A DNA stretch of 54,544 bases from CAZKFA01 sp964551925. GTDB taxonomy: Bacteria; Cyanobacteriota; Vampirovibrionia; LMEP-6097. The stretch lies in assembly GCA_964551925.1 (NCBI GenBank), contig CAZKFA010000008.1, positions 1 through 54,544 of the forward strand, written 5' to 3'. The first letter of the stretch is position 1; each line of letters begins with the position of its first letter. The notes under the pieces are model-generated. The model did no database searches, was not told the DNA's origin, and worked only from the letters and a program-made list of their open reading frames with translations. This document shows, piece by piece, positions 33,417-42,733 of the stretch. Both the position numbers and the translations under genes were made by a program.

Positions 33417-35507
33417 ATGGCTAATAGTTTTTTTAAGAATTTTAGATTACAAATTTTCCTTATTTTGTTGCTTGGAGCAGTAGCTTGGTCTACCAGTATA
33501 ACCAACGAATTTGTTGGTTATGATGATATTAAGCTGATCGTACGTAACGAGCGTATCCATAATGATGTACTCTATGCCATCGTTTTTTATTGGAATATTG
33601 TTTCTGATAGCCATAATGTTTGCTGGACTAATTTTCCAACGGTGATCTATCGTCCACTTGAGTGGGTGGGATCTTCAATTGGCTATAGCCTTTGGGGTGC
33701 AAGATCTTGGTGTTTTCACTTATTTGTTAATTTTACTTTTCATTTATTGAATGGTGTTTTGTTCTTTTTGATACTTAGAAGGATTTTTGACTACAAAGCT
33801 GCACCAGCGGCAGCAACGAAAGTACAAAAAAAGAAATTTGCAATGAGTGATAAACCAGTGTTGAACACTCTCTCTGCTTGGGTGCCTTTTGTGATTATTG
33901 CAATTTGGATAGTACATCCACTGCATAATGAAGCCGTTAACATGCTTACATCAGGAGTTGGTTTCCTTTGGGCTACATTGTTTTGTGTGACTGCTTTCTG
34001 GTTGAATTTAAAAATTTCTGATCTTAAATCTTTAAGAGGCATTCTTTTATTAATATTGAGTAGTGCTTTCTTTTTTATTGGATATCATGGCTCTGAAATG
34101 GTTATAATCGCGCCATTGATGATGTTGTTTCTTTTTGTATTCAATAGAATCAATCGTAATCAAAATTCTTATGGTTATGAACTTGCTAAGGTTATTTTTG
34201 CATTTACATCATTTATTGCTTATATGGTTCACCGTTCAAGTATTGTTACAGAGGCAGGAGAATGGCGTTCTAATGGTCTGTCAGAATTCTGCGAGCGTTT
34301 GTTTGTTGTTGCTCCTGAGATTTTGTTTCACTATATTAAATTATTTTTCTTTCCTATTAAGCTTAGTATTGATGAACATCATCAAGTTGTTTTAGCGAAT
34401 GCTTTTACTCCATATCATATATTGTGTTTAGCTTGTGCTTTATTATTGGTTTTTGCGATGTTCTATTTTTATTTCCTTCCAAGCTCTAAATTTATGGTTC
34501 ATAACAAAGTGATCTCAGGATCGTTGTTCTTTGCTGCTTTGAGTATTGCTATGTCGTTAAATATTATTCCTTTGTATTGCTTAGCTAGAGACCGTTATAC
34601 TTATTTCTTTGTTCTTGGTTTATTAATTGCTTTGATTGTATTTGTGGATAAGGTTTTGCTTGATTTGAAAGATCGTAATATTACTGTCAATTCAAGAATT
34701 TTAATAACCTTGTTGATTCTTATTATTACGCCATTAAGTTTGCGCTCAATGATTAAATCTTTGGATTGGCATAATGGAGAGAATTTTTGGTCTAGTACTA
34801 TGGACTCTGTTTCTGATATTGGTGCTAAGCAGAACTGGAGATATCGTTTGTTGCAGTATTATGAAGATCCTGGTACTGATACATTTAAGCCTAATCTTAA
34901 GATCCAAGAGCAAGCGGTGAGAGATTTTCTGCGTTTTATTCCAGATAATGGATTGGAGCGTCAGGATACTTTGCAAAGATTTCTCGATCAAGCAAAGGAT
35001 CCAAGAAATTATATTAAAGACAAATATGGTTATTCTGGTAACAAGACAATTGCTTCTGCGATTTTCTTTAACGCTGTTGCAGCAGCAGCTAATAACGATA
35101 TTCCTAGGGCTATTAATATTTATAAGTTAGCTCATGCTTATTATCCAGGACATTTTCAAACAAACTTGCAGTTGTTTATTAATGTATGGAAGACTGAGCC
35201 TGAGTTTGGAGCACAACTCTTGAAAATAATGGAAGAGCAAGCTAGTAAAAATTCTTTTCTAGCTAAGGGGCTAATGGATGCTTTGTTCCATATTAAGCAT
35301 CCTGAGACTTATGCTTATTCTAAGTTGTTTGTTCGCAATTTTTCTAATACTCAAGTCTTTCATATTTATCATTTTCATGGAGCATATTTTGCTGGTGATT
35401 ATGATGTCGCTTACGCTGAAGCAAAAGAAGTGATAAAAAAATATCATGAGAATACAAGCTTTGAGGAATTTATTGCTCACTATGAAAAAGGACGTGCACT
35501 TAAATGA
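33417..35507 (+). CDS. GT-C membrane glycosyltransferase, TMTC-like, with C-terminal helical repeats
   Basis: 697 residues from the ATG at 33417 (an upstream frame from 33291 overlaps the opposite gene). The first membrane segment is followed by TNEFVGYDDIKLIVRNERI and VIYRPLEWVGSSIGYSLWG, then HLFVNFTFHLLNGVLFF. This Y-D-D, Y-R-P-L, H-x-x-N-x-x-x-H-x-x-N pattern is seen in TMTC-type O-mannosyltransferases, which use polyprenyl-phosphate sugars on the outer face. About ten membrane segments extend to residue 450, and a soluble helical part (TPR-like) forms the C-terminus. It overlaps the polysaccharide export gene by 4 bp, so both likely serve surface glycans. Confidence 0.85.
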   Translation: MANSFFKNFRLQIFLILLLGAVAWSTSITNEFVGYDDIKLIVRNERIHNDVLYAIVFYWNIVSDSHNVCWTNFPTVIYRPLEWVGSSIGYSLWGARSWCFHLFVNFTFHLLNGVLFFLILRRIFDYKAAPAAATKVQKKKFAMSDKPVLNTLSAWVPFVIIAIWIVHPLHNEAVNMLTSGVGFLWATLFCVTAFWLNLKISDLKSLRGILLLILSSAFFFIGYHGSEMVIIAPLMMLFLFVFNRINRNQNSYGYELAKVIFAFTSFIAYMVHRSSIVTEAGEWRSNGLSEFCERLFVVAPEILFHYIKLFFFPIKLSIDEHHQVVLANAFTPYHILCLACALLLVFAMFYFYFLPSSKFMVHNKVISGSLFFAALSIAMSLNIIPLYCLARDRYTYFFVLGLLIALIVFVDKVLLDLKDRNITVNSRILITLLILIITPLSLRSMIKSLDWHNGENFWSSTMDSVSDIGAKQNWRYRLLQYYEDPGTDTFKPNLKIQEQAVRDFLRFIPDNGLERQDTLQRFLDQAKDPRNYIKDKYGYSGNKTIASAIFFNAVAAAANNDIPRAINIYKLAHAYYPGHFQTNLQLFINVWKTEPEFGAQLLKIMEEQASKNSFLAKGLMDALFHIKHPETYAYSKLFVRNFSNTQVFHIYHFHGAYFAGDYDVAYAEAKEVIKKYHENTSFEEFIAHYEKGRALK

Positions 35508-36220
35508 AAAGACTACTTTTAGTCCTTTTGTTTTTGTTTAGTATAGTTCCAGCTACTGCTGAGCTAGAAACTAGTCAGAGTACACCTTTTAGTTCATCAT
35601 CCGACCAAGTTCATTATACTATTCAACAAGATAATGAACTAAGTTTTTTCTATGAGTATGAAGATGGATCTAAAGAAAGTTTTTTGCGACTACCTCTCTT
35701 GCCCAATGGTAATATTATTGCGCCTAAGCTTGGTGAGTTACATATAAAAGGCTTGACTCATACTGAATTGATTGCGTTATTGAGTCAAAAATTTCAATCA
35801 ACTGAATTAGCTAAGCCTAAGTTTATTGATGTTTTGATTTATAGAGTTACTAATAATGTCGCTGTAATTGGAGCGGTAGTACGTCCAGGTAGTTATTCTA
35901 TTGGTGATATTAAAACCGTTTATGATGCAATTGCTAAGGCTGGTGGCTTTGGTGATACGGCTCTTAGGACTAAGGTTAAAGTCATTCGGCAGCGAGTTGA
36001 TGGCACTAGATCTGAATACTATATTAACTTCCCTAAAGAAGTATTTAGGGCTTATAAATCAGGCTCTGGAGTTGGTGAAGAAGCTTATTTGGTTAAAGAA
36101 GGCGATTTGATTTGGGTTCCAAAAAGTAAATTGAAGCAAAGCCTGAAGTTTACTTTAGGCTTATTGCAAGTGGCAACAATAGGTGTGATCTCTGGTGTTG
36201 TTAGCGTTATAATAAATTGA
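35504..36220 (+). CDS. Polysaccharide export protein (Wza/OPX family, SLBB)
   Basis: 238 residues with an N-terminal signal peptide (LLLVLLFLFSIVPATAE). The Poly_export domain follows (RLPLLPNGNIIAPKLGELHIKG and LTHTELIALLSQKF, shortened), then an SLBB domain (VAVIGAVVRPGSYSIGDIKT, VYDAIAKAGGFGDTAL). A hydrophobic C-terminal segment (LLQVATIGVISGVVSVIIN) may be an inner or outer membrane span. No lipobox cysteine is visible, unlike Wza. It would form part of a periplasmic or outer-membrane exit channel for polysaccharide. Its start overlaps the glycosyltransferase by 4 bp. Confidence 0.93.
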   Translation: MKRLLLVLLFLFSIVPATAELETSQSTPFSSSSDQVHYTIQQDNELSFFYEYEDGSKESFLRLPLLPNGNIIAPKLGELHIKGLTHTELIALLSQKFQSTELAKPKFIDVLIYRVTNNVAVIGAVVRPGSYSIGDIKTVYDAIAKAGGFGDTALRTKVKVIRQRVDGTRSEYYINFPKEVFRAYKSGSGVGEEAYLVKEGDLIWVPKSKLKQSLKFTLGLLQVATIGVISGVVSVIIN

Positions 36221-37073
36221 TAAAGCTATATATTGCTGCTGGTCTAATATTTGCTTCTAGAATTATAAGCTGATCATTCTCTTTTTCTAGTAGGTCTATT
36301 GAGAATATTGATGGTAGGATGATTTTATTTTGGCGAGCATAATTGTCTAAGACATCGATAAAGTTACTCAGATAGCTTTGCAAGCCTTTTGGTATGTTGG
36401 TTTCTCTTAAATAGAATTTCCCTTGTAAATATAGAGCCTTGTATTCATTCTTAGAGCTAATGAACTCTTGTAACATGCAATCATCATATTGATGAACTTG
36501 TTGTATGAGAGTCAATCCCTGAGAAGCATTGTCGAAATGCATTGTGTCTATTTTTTCGGTACCGTGTCTTGGTTTTATTATTATGGACTTGTTTTTAAGA
36601 TTAGTTGGCACTAAGGCAAGAGGGGCTGTATTATTGCAAGGGAGATTGATTGTTTGAGCCTGTTTGATTTCATTAGCTGTCATTAATACATAGAATAAAT
36701 ATTTATCATCAAACAGTTTAGCTATTTTATTGTATGGGTTAAGTTGGAAGAGTTCTCGTTTGAAACAAAGAGCGCTGAGTTCTTGGTGTAAATGGATTTC
36801 TGTATCTAGTTTGAGATGTAAAATTAAAATAGCTGTTTCTGTAATTGGATAATTATTGATTTCTTGCTTGAAAGTTTCGACGTTAACTAGCTTTACGGCT
36901 TTGTATTTGCATTGGCATTCAATGTATTTTTGTGTTGCTAGTAATTCCTGAGCATCTAACTCATGGACAATGATTAGTGTAGTGTTTTCGGTTTGTCCTT
37001 TAAAGCGTGCTGTTCTATTGAGATTGAATTCTTCAAATCTACCAAAGCTAAATGTAGCGCGGGTTTTTGGCAT
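36207..37073 (-). CDS. ATP-grasp ligase-like protein
   Basis: 288 residues. The C-terminal half has ATP-grasp features: KSIIIKPRHGTEKIDTMHF (lysine and glycine-rich loop region), MLQEFISSKNEYKALYLQG (the hinge and strand after it) and SIFSIDLLEKEND followed by LIILEANIRPAAI. The last holds the E-x-N metal ligands. The N-terminal half has a Rossmann-like opening (TTLIIVHELDAQELLATQKY). The family joins a carboxylate to an amine or thiol through an acyl-phosphate; the substrate is unknown. The ATG is 6 nt behind TAAAAT (37080-37085). It converges with the polysaccharide export gene (14-bp overlap). Confidence 0.75.
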   Translation of the reverse strand: MPKTRATFSFGRFEEFNLNRTARFKGQTENTTLIIVHELDAQELLATQKYIECQCKYKAVKLVNVETFKQEINNYPITETAILILHLKLDTEIHLHQELSALCFKRELFQLNPYNKIAKLFDDKYLFYVLMTANEIKQAQTINLPCNNTAPLALVPTNLKNKSIIIKPRHGTEKIDTMHFDNASQGLTLIQQVHQYDDCMLQEFISSKNEYKALYLQGKFYLRETNIPKGLQSYLSNFIDVLDNYARQNKIILPSIFSIDLLEKENDQLIILEANIRPAAIYSFINLL

Positions 37074-37085
37074 ATTTATATTTTA

Positions 37086-37619
37086 CTATAAATATGCTTT
37101 TGGATTTATTGTTACAAAACTCTTGTTGTTCTCATATAACAAAACTTTAATTGCTTTATAGCCAATTTTTTTGTGACCACTCATAAAAAATTCATAAGCA
37201 ATAAGACCTTTATCGAAGAAATGTCCTTCTACCCTAGCTTGATCCAGCTCTTTTTTGTAACTGCCTCGCGTATTAGGTGCAAACATCTTAAAAGCTTGAT
37301 CACGAACCTCTGAACGGCTCAATATACCAACACCATCTTTCTGTTGAATTAAGTGTTCTAGTCTTACTTCATTATCAATAAAGAATGCTTTAAGCTTCCA
37401 TTTGTCATCAATGTTATAGGTGATATAACCAGTGAAACCTTTGTTATGTGGAAAAGTTTCGATTGATACAGCTTCACCATACTGCTCTTTGTTTTGTTCT
37501 ACGCTATTTCCGAGCTTCGCTAAAGTTGGATGAGTTGTCAATAATATTATGAATAGACATCCAGCGAAACGAAGTATAAACTTTTGCAAGAAGTCTAATA
37601 ATATTTGAATAAAGCCCAT
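37086..37619 (-). CDS. Uncharacterised exported protein (177 residues)
   Basis: Signal-peptide-like N-terminus with two hydrophobic runs (GFIQILLDFLQKF, FAGCLFIILLTTHPTLAK). The mature part is a mixed alpha/beta domain (GFTGYITYNIDDKWKLKAFF, DQAFKMFAPNTRGSYKKELD, GHKKIGYKAIKVLLYE). It belongs to no family I can name. A GTG at 37625 is possible. The ATG at 37619 is chosen because a CATAAT box on the minus strand (37626-37631) ends 6 nt before it, the spacing seen at many genes here. Divergent from the histidine kinase. Confidence 0.75.
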   Translation of the reverse strand: MGFIQILLDFLQKFILRFAGCLFIILLTTHPTLAKLGNSVEQNKEQYGEAVSIETFPHNKGFTGYITYNIDDKWKLKAFFIDNEVRLEHLIQQKDGVGILSRSEVRDQAFKMFAPNTRGSYKKELDQARVEGHFFDKGLIAYEFFMSGHKKIGYKAIKVLLYENNKSFVTINPKAYL

Positions 37620-37679
37620 GAACACATTATGCCCATATTTCTGAGTTTTTATCTATGTGGAAATGCGCTAAAAATAAGC

Positions 37680-37685
37680 TATAAT
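37680..37685 (+). promoter_or_regulatory. -10 promoter of the histidine kinase gene
   Basis: AGCTATAAT with hexamer 37680-37685. It overlaps a spurious ATG at 37684 and lies 13 nt before the ATG at 37699, which therefore decides the start. Confidence 0.55.
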
Positions 37686-37698
37686 GAAGCCTTGCTCA

Positions 37699-38946
37699 AT
37701 GGATAAAACCTCTACTCAACAGATAAACTGGATTTGGCTTAGGAACTTGCTGAAAGTTGTGAGTGATGAGACTGAGATATCTGTAGTTGAAGATAAAATC
37801 AAAGAAGCTTTTGTTGATTATCTTCACTTTAAGGATGCGCAGATTTTTGTTATTCACGCTAATGATGATAAGCTGTCAGAAAAAGATCAGATTGATAAAT
37901 TAGCTGGATCAAGTTTTTTTAACCGAAAAGTTATAGAAGATATTTTCTTACATAAGAAACCTTGTAAGCATTCAGATACTGAAGTGATTTTGCCATTAGA
38001 AGCTGATAATAGAATACATGGTTTGATTTATTTTGCAGCAGATTTTAGTTTCACTGAGGCTCATATCGAACTATTATGGTCATTTTGTGATCTACTAGCA
38101 TTGAAGATTAATGAGTTGCAGCTACCAATAACACTTAGTACTGAATCAAAGTTTCAGATTAAAGAAATCTCGGACTCTATTTTCAATAATCTTAAAAGCT
38201 TTCTAGAAGCGTCTTTGGAACGTTTGAAATTACTTGAAGAACAAAATATTCAATTGGTTGAATTAAATAAAACCAGAACTGAGTTGATTAATAATGTCTC
38301 GCATGAGTTACGAACCCCTTTAGTAAGTATTATGGGTTTTAGTAATATTTTACAGCGTCATGAAATTAAACCCGAATTGATTCTAGAAGCGAGTGAGCAG
38401 ATACAGCAGGCTGGGGGGCGCTTGTCGAGAATGATTGATGACTTGATACAGTTGAACCGTGCTAGTACAAAAGGTTGGTCTGTAAGTTTAGAGAAGGTTG
38501 ATATTGGTGAAATTGCTAGATATGTAGTTAATGCTTTATCACCATTAAACAAAGACCATCAGTTTAATTTTCAATTTGAGCCTGATTATCCTTTGATTAG
38601 GGCTGACCGCAAGCTTATTCGACAAGTGATTGAGAATTTAATGATTAATGCAATTAAATATTCTCCAAATGGTGGTGAAATAATTTCTAAAATAACTGTT
38701 AATAGAGATGATAACAAAATTAGATTTTCGGTTTCTGATAATGGCATAGGAATGACTGAATTAGAACGTTTGCGGGTTTTTGAGAGATTCTATCGAGCGA
38801 AGAATTCTCATACCGAAAATATATCTGGTCTTGGTTTGGGTTTGACTATTTGTAAGGATGTTGTTGAAGCAATGAACGGTACTATTACTGTTGAAAGTAA
38901 TTATGGTAAGGGTTCTTGTTTTATGATTGATTTTGATTATGAGTGA
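37699..38946 (+). CDS. Soluble sensor histidine kinase
   Basis: 415 residues, no membrane segment. The first 150 residues resemble a GAF-type sensor (HGLIYFAADFSFTEAHIELL). A helix leads to the HisKA domain with the phospho-accepting His202 in NNVSHELRTPLVSIMGFS. The HATPase part has VIENLMINAIKYSPNGGE (N box), VSDNGIGM (G1) and ENISGLGLGLTICKDVVEAM (G2). The start is at 37699, because the ATG 15 nt upstream lies inside the -10 box. A response regulator is not adjacent, so it is an orphan. It overlaps the rhodanese gene by 8 bp. It could drive the regulator of the tandem operators, but nothing here proves this. Confidence 0.95.
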   Translation: MDKTSTQQINWIWLRNLLKVVSDETEISVVEDKIKEAFVDYLHFKDAQIFVIHANDDKLSEKDQIDKLAGSSFFNRKVIEDIFLHKKPCKHSDTEVILPLEADNRIHGLIYFAADFSFTEAHIELLWSFCDLLALKINELQLPITLSTESKFQIKEISDSIFNNLKSFLEASLERLKLLEEQNIQLVELNKTRTELINNVSHELRTPLVSIMGFSNILQRHEIKPELILEASEQIQQAGGRLSRMIDDLIQLNRASTKGWSVSLEKVDIGEIARYVVNALSPLNKDHQFNFQFEPDYPLIRADRKLIRQVIENLMINAIKYSPNGGEIISKITVNRDDNKIRFSVSDNGIGMTELERLRVFERFYRAKNSHTENISGLGLGLTICKDVVEAMNGTITVESNYGKGSCFMIDFDYE

Positions 38947-39265
38947 AGTAAAGCGAGTATCAGTATTTGAATTAAAAGAACTTATAGATTCTGGCAAAGA
39001 CTATTGTTTGATTGATGTACGGAATCCAAATGAGTTTGAATTCTGTAATATTCAAGGTACATTATTACCGATGAATGAAATACCCGATCGAATTGCCGAG
39101 ATTCCGAAGGATAAAATCGTTGTGATTCATTGTCATCATGGCGGTAGGTCTAAGAGAGCTATTCAATGGCTAGAACAAAATCATGGTTTTGAAAATCTTT
39201 ATAATTTAGACGGTGGTATCCATGCTTGGTCTTGCCATATAGATAGCAGCGTTAATACGTACTAG
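38939..39265 (+). CDS. Rhodanese-domain protein
   Basis: Single-domain rhodanese, 108 residues. CLIDVRNPNEFEFCNIQGT is the CH2A region, and the active-site loop is HCHHGGRSKRA with the sulfur-carrying Cys65. NLDGGIHAWS is the C-terminal signature. Such proteins transfer sulfur or act in redox sensing. Its ATG overlaps the histidine-kinase stop region by 8 bp, suggesting coupled expression. The TAG stop codon (39263-39265) is formed by the left end of the 124-bp element, so the last residues (SSVNTY) may differ from those before the insertion. Confidence 0.93.
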   Translation: MSEVKRVSVFELKELIDSGKDYCLIDVRNPNEFEFCNIQGTLLPMNEIPDRIAEIPKDKIVVIHCHHGGRSKRAIQWLEQNHGFENLYNLDGGIHAWSCHIDSSVNTY

Positions 39266-39386
39266 ACTTGTCACGAAATCGCCCATAGCTGCGTTACACT
39301 CGTCCTCAGAACCATCATTGACGGGTAGTCAACTCAGTTTCTTCGTCCTCGTAAGCCTTGCTCTGAACGATTTCGTGACAAGTCTA
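39263..39386. mobile_element. 124-bp MITE-like element, copy 1
   Basis: Begins TAGACTTGTCACGAAATCG and ends with its exact reverse complement (39368-39386), giving 19-bp perfect terminal inverted repeats with TA at both outer ends. It encodes nothing. A second copy in opposite orientation lies at 42731-42854; the two are identical at 119 of 124 positions by my alignment. Small size, inverted ends and TA borders fit a MITE mobilised by an IS630/mariner-type transposase supplied elsewhere. It sits between the rhodanese stop and the leuS promoter. Confidence 0.85.
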
Positions 39387-39388
39387 CT

Positions 39389-39396
39389 GATATAAT
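39389..39396 (+). promoter_or_regulatory. Extended -10 promoter of leuS (leaderless)
   Basis: TGATATAAT with hexamer 39391-39396 begins 3-5 nt after the MITE end and lies 8 nt before the leuS ATG. Any -35 contacts would fall inside the element. Confidence 0.6.
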
Positions 39397-39404
39397 TAGC
39401 CTTG

Positions 39405-41966
39405 ATGAACTTGCAAGAATTACAAAAATACTCAGCGAAAGAGCTTGAAGCCAAATGGCAAAATATCTGGTTGAATTCAGATCTTTATAAGTTTGATGAT
39501 AAGGTTGATCCTGCTAAAAGATATTATTCTCTGGTGATGTTTCCTTATCCAAGTGGCAATTTGCATATGGGGCATATGCGAGTTTATACCATCTCTGATG
39601 TTATTAGTCGCTATAAACGGATGCAGGGTTATGAAGTACTTAATCCTATGGGTTTTGATGCTTTTGGATTACCAGCAGAGAATGCTGCTATTGAGCGCGG
39701 TATACATCCAGCAGAGTGGACTGAAGCCAATATAGCTTATATGCGTGATCAGCAGTTGAAGCGCATGGGTACTAGTTATGATTGGAGTCGTGAGCAGATT
39801 TCTTGTCGTGAAGATTATTATCGCTGGACCCAGTTTCTATTTTTGAAATTATACGAGAAAGGTTTAGCCTATCAAAAAGAAGCCCCTGTTAATTGGTGTC
39901 CGGAGTGTAAAACCGTACTTGCTAATGAACAGGTCGAAGATGGTATGTGCTGGCGTCATCAAGATACGCCTGTCAATAAGCGCATGATGAAGCAATGGTT
40001 CTTGAAGATTACTGCTTATGCTGAAGAGTTGTTAGCTGATCTTGATAAGTTAGAACACTGGCCTAATAGCGTTAAGCTTATGCAACGTAATTGGATTGGC
40101 AAGTCAAAGGGAGCTTTGGTTAAGTTTCCTATTGCTAGTAACGCAGCTATGAGCGATTCTGAGGCAGGGCAAGTGATTGAAATATTTACTACTCGCCCAG
40201 ATACCATAATGGGTGTAACCTATATGGTACTTAGTCCAGAGCATCCACTTGCGATAAGTTTAACCACTAAAGAAAATCTTACTCAAGTTGAAGCTTATAT
40301 CAAGTCTTCAGCAGAACTATCGGAGTTGCAGCGTAATAATGAGGGGCGAGAGAAAACTGGAGTCAAGACTGGTAGTTATTGTATTAATCCTTATACTGGT
40401 GAGTCTATTCCAATCTGGCTTGCTGACTATGTTCTGTCCGATTATGGTACTGGCGCAGTGATGGCAGTGCCGGCTCATGACGCGAGAGACTATCAATTCG
40501 CGGTTAAGTATAAGTTACCGATTAAGCGTGTAATTCAATCTAATACTGAGTTGCCGTATGTAGAGGCTGGTCTTTTAGTTAATAGCGCTCAATTTGATAA
40601 TTTGGATTCAGAGATCGCAAAAGATAGAATCGTAGAATATGGTCAGCAAAAGGGTTTCGCGCAGTGGCAAGTTACTTATAGGTTGCGTGATTGGCTGATT
40701 AGTCGTCAACGTTATTGGGGTTGTCCTTTACCTTTGCTTGAAAGAGAAGATGGTACTCTTGTACCAGTTCCTGCCGATCAGTTGCCTGTGAGGCTGCCGT
40801 TAGATATAGATTTCTCAAAGGCTAAGGAAGAGGGTGGTTCTATACTTGCTAATAACTCCGATTGGTATAACACTGTTTGTCCAGAGACTGGTAAGCCAGC
40901 TAAGCGTATTACTGACACTATGGATACCTTTATGTGCAGTAGTTGGTATTTCTTACGCTATTGTGATCCACATAATCTAGAGTTGCCTTTTGCTAAGGAT
41001 AAAACCTTCCCTGTAGATGAGTATGTTGGTGGTATAGAGCATGCAATTTTGCATTTGTTGTATTCTCGTTTCTTTACAAAAGCTCTCAGGGATTGTGGTA
41101 TGTTGAATTTCTCTGAACCTTTTACGAAACTTTTATCGCAAGGTATGGTGGTTAAGTATTCAGAGAAGGAAGGCAAAATAACTAAGATGTCAAAGTCGCG
41201 TGGTAACGTGGTTGGCACTAATGATTTCTTTGATGAGTATGGGGCTGATGCGGCTAGATTGTTTATTTTGTTTGCTGCTCCAGTAGAATCAGAAGTTGAG
41301 TGGGTTGAAGAAGGAGCACAAGGGCAGTATCGCTTTGTTAATAGGGTTTGGAGATTATTTCAAAACTATGCTCAAGTATTAACTGCAGAAGATCTTGATA
41401 TAACTTTTGATATGGCTAATCTTGATACTGAGAATCAGGTTATTCTAAGGGCATTTCATACAGCCTTAGAAGCTGTTACTAATGATTTGGAGCGTAATTC
41501 ATTTAATACTGCAATCTCAAGAATGTCTGAGTTTGTCAATACGATGTATAAATATAGAGCTGATGGTCAAGTAGAGCTCAATCAGCAAGATCGTTTAATT
41601 ATTATACACTGTATGATTAATTTTATTAAAATGCTTGCACCTTTTGTACCTCATCTAGCTGAAGAGTTGTGGTTTACTTATAAATTAAAACAAGAACCAA
41701 GTGTTGATAATATTGTCACTAATTCAGTCCATAAAGTAACTTGGCCGAAATTTAAGCGAGAGTATACGTTGAAAGATACTGTTAATCTGGTTCTTCAACT
41801 CAAGGGTAAGAAGATAGATGTACTTGAAGTTACTAAAGATCTAGATCAAGCGACTTTAGAGTCTATTGCCTTGAGTAATGATAAACTAAAAAAACGTCTT
41901 GAAGGTTTAGAGATTAAGAAAATTATAGTAGTGCCAAATAAATTAGTTAATATTGTAGCCATATGA
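39405..41966 (+). CDS. leuS: Leucyl-tRNA synthetase
   Basis: Class I synthetase that charges tRNA-Leu; 853 residues. The HIGH motif appears as PYPSGNLHMGHMRVY. The zinc-like CPECKTVLANEQV follows, and the editing domain contains FTTRPDTIMGVTYMVLSPEH (threonine-rich motif) and GTGAVMAVPAHDARD. The KMSKS loop is ITKMSKSRGNVVG. The C-terminal anticodon and extension domains are complete. A TTG 3 nt upstream is a possible start but the ATG at 39405 fits the -10 spacing. The 3' end overlaps the HAD gene by 4 bp. Confidence 0.98.
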   Translation: MNLQELQKYSAKELEAKWQNIWLNSDLYKFDDKVDPAKRYYSLVMFPYPSGNLHMGHMRVYTISDVISRYKRMQGYEVLNPMGFDAFGLPAENAAIERGIHPAEWTEANIAYMRDQQLKRMGTSYDWSREQISCREDYYRWTQFLFLKLYEKGLAYQKEAPVNWCPECKTVLANEQVEDGMCWRHQDTPVNKRMMKQWFLKITAYAEELLADLDKLEHWPNSVKLMQRNWIGKSKGALVKFPIASNAAMSDSEAGQVIEIFTTRPDTIMGVTYMVLSPEHPLAISLTTKENLTQVEAYIKSSAELSELQRNNEGREKTGVKTGSYCINPYTGESIPIWLADYVLSDYGTGAVMAVPAHDARDYQFAVKYKLPIKRVIQSNTELPYVEAGLLVNSAQFDNLDSEIAKDRIVEYGQQKGFAQWQVTYRLRDWLISRQRYWGCPLPLLEREDGTLVPVPADQLPVRLPLDIDFSKAKEEGGSILANNSDWYNTVCPETGKPAKRITDTMDTFMCSSWYFLRYCDPHNLELPFAKDKTFPVDEYVGGIEHAILHLLYSRFFTKALRDCGMLNFSEPFTKLLSQGMVVKYSEKEGKITKMSKSRGNVVGTNDFFDEYGADAARLFILFAAPVESEVEWVEEGAQGQYRFVNRVWRLFQNYAQVLTAEDLDITFDMANLDTENQVILRAFHTALEAVTNDLERNSFNTAISRMSEFVNTMYKYRADGQVELNQQDRLIIIHCMINFIKMLAPFVPHLAEELWFTYKLKQEPSVDNIVTNSVHKVTWPKFKREYTLKDTVNLVLQLKGKKIDVLEVTKDLDQATLESIALSNDKLKKRLEGLEIKKIIVVPNKLVNIVAI

Positions 41967-42733
41967 AAAAAATACTTCTCTGTTTAGTTTTATTTTTTTA
42001 TTGTACTCAAGTATGCTTAGCAAAGATTATTAGCTTTGATCTTGATGAGACGCTGATTGCTTCTGATCGGCTGAAAGATTCAGATATAAAGAAAGCTGAG
42101 AAGATGGGTTATGAAGTTGAGAAGTCAAAGGCTGGACAGTATTATATAGTAAGACCGGGTGCTTTTGATATTCTTGAATATTGTAAGGCAAAGGGGCTTT
42201 CTATTATACTTATCACGAGTAATACTCAAGCTTATGCTTTTGATATTCTCGATAGTTCTGGCTTATTACAGTATTTTGATAGATTGATTGCTCAAGAGGA
42301 TTTGCGCTCTGAGGCTAATCGAGATTTCGAAGCTTATCCTAATCATCGAAATATTAGTTACCCGCAGAAATCATGGCTCTATAACCATACAACAGGTTTC
42401 TTTAAGAGTTTTGTAGTTAGAGCTATACAGCGTGGTCTTGGTAACTCTAATATTCATCCTTATGTGGCAGCGACGAATACTGCTAAATATCCACCACAAT
42501 ATGGTTCTAGAGTTCATATTGATAATTCACTTAATCATGTTGATAAGCCAATTGACTTCGTTGGTATTAAAGTTAATGAGTTCACTGGTTTGCATGCTGA
42601 GCCAAAAGATCAGCAGGGTAATTATTATTGGGTTAATGAACTGAAGAGCTTTGTTGATATTTATACTAAAGATGGCTGGGCTGAACTCTATTATACGCTG
42701 TATAATAAGGCGCCAATTCAAGAATTTAATTAG
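41963..42733 (+). CDS. Exported HAD-superfamily phosphatase-like protein
   Basis: 256 residues. An N-terminal signal peptide (KKILLCLVLFFYCTQVCLA) precedes the HAD nucleophile motif ISFDLDETLIAS with Asp26 and Asp28. ILITSNTQAYAFDIL carries motif II, and SRVHIDNSLNHVDK is the likely acidic motif. It would act in the periplasm, as class B acid phosphatases do; the substrate is unknown. Its ATG overlaps the leuS stop. The TAG stop (42731-42733) is the outer end of the second MITE copy, so the natural C-terminus may have been cut or extended there. Confidence 0.82.
   Translation: MKKILLCLVLFFYCTQVCLAKIISFDLDETLIASDRLKDSDIKKAEKMGYEVEKSKAGQYYIVRPGAFDILEYCKAKGLSIILITSNTQAYAFDILDSSGLLQYFDRLIAQEDLRSEANRDFEAYPNHRNISYPQKSWLYNHTTGFFKSFVVRAIQRGLGNSNIHPYVAATNTAKYPPQYGSRVHIDNSLNHVDKPIDFVGIKVNEFTGLHAEPKDQQGNYYWVNELKSFVDIYTKDGWAELYYTLYNKAPIQEFN

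Noticed and set aside
33350..33505. N-terminal extension of the IMPDH/GMPR protein
   Set aside because: The extra 52 residues lie over the divergent promoter and the start of the glycosyltransferase gene and do not resemble the family.
39263..39386. The 124-bp element as an ordinary rho-independent terminator
   Set aside because: It has inverted ends but no T-tract after a compact stem, and a near-identical inverted copy exists elsewhere.
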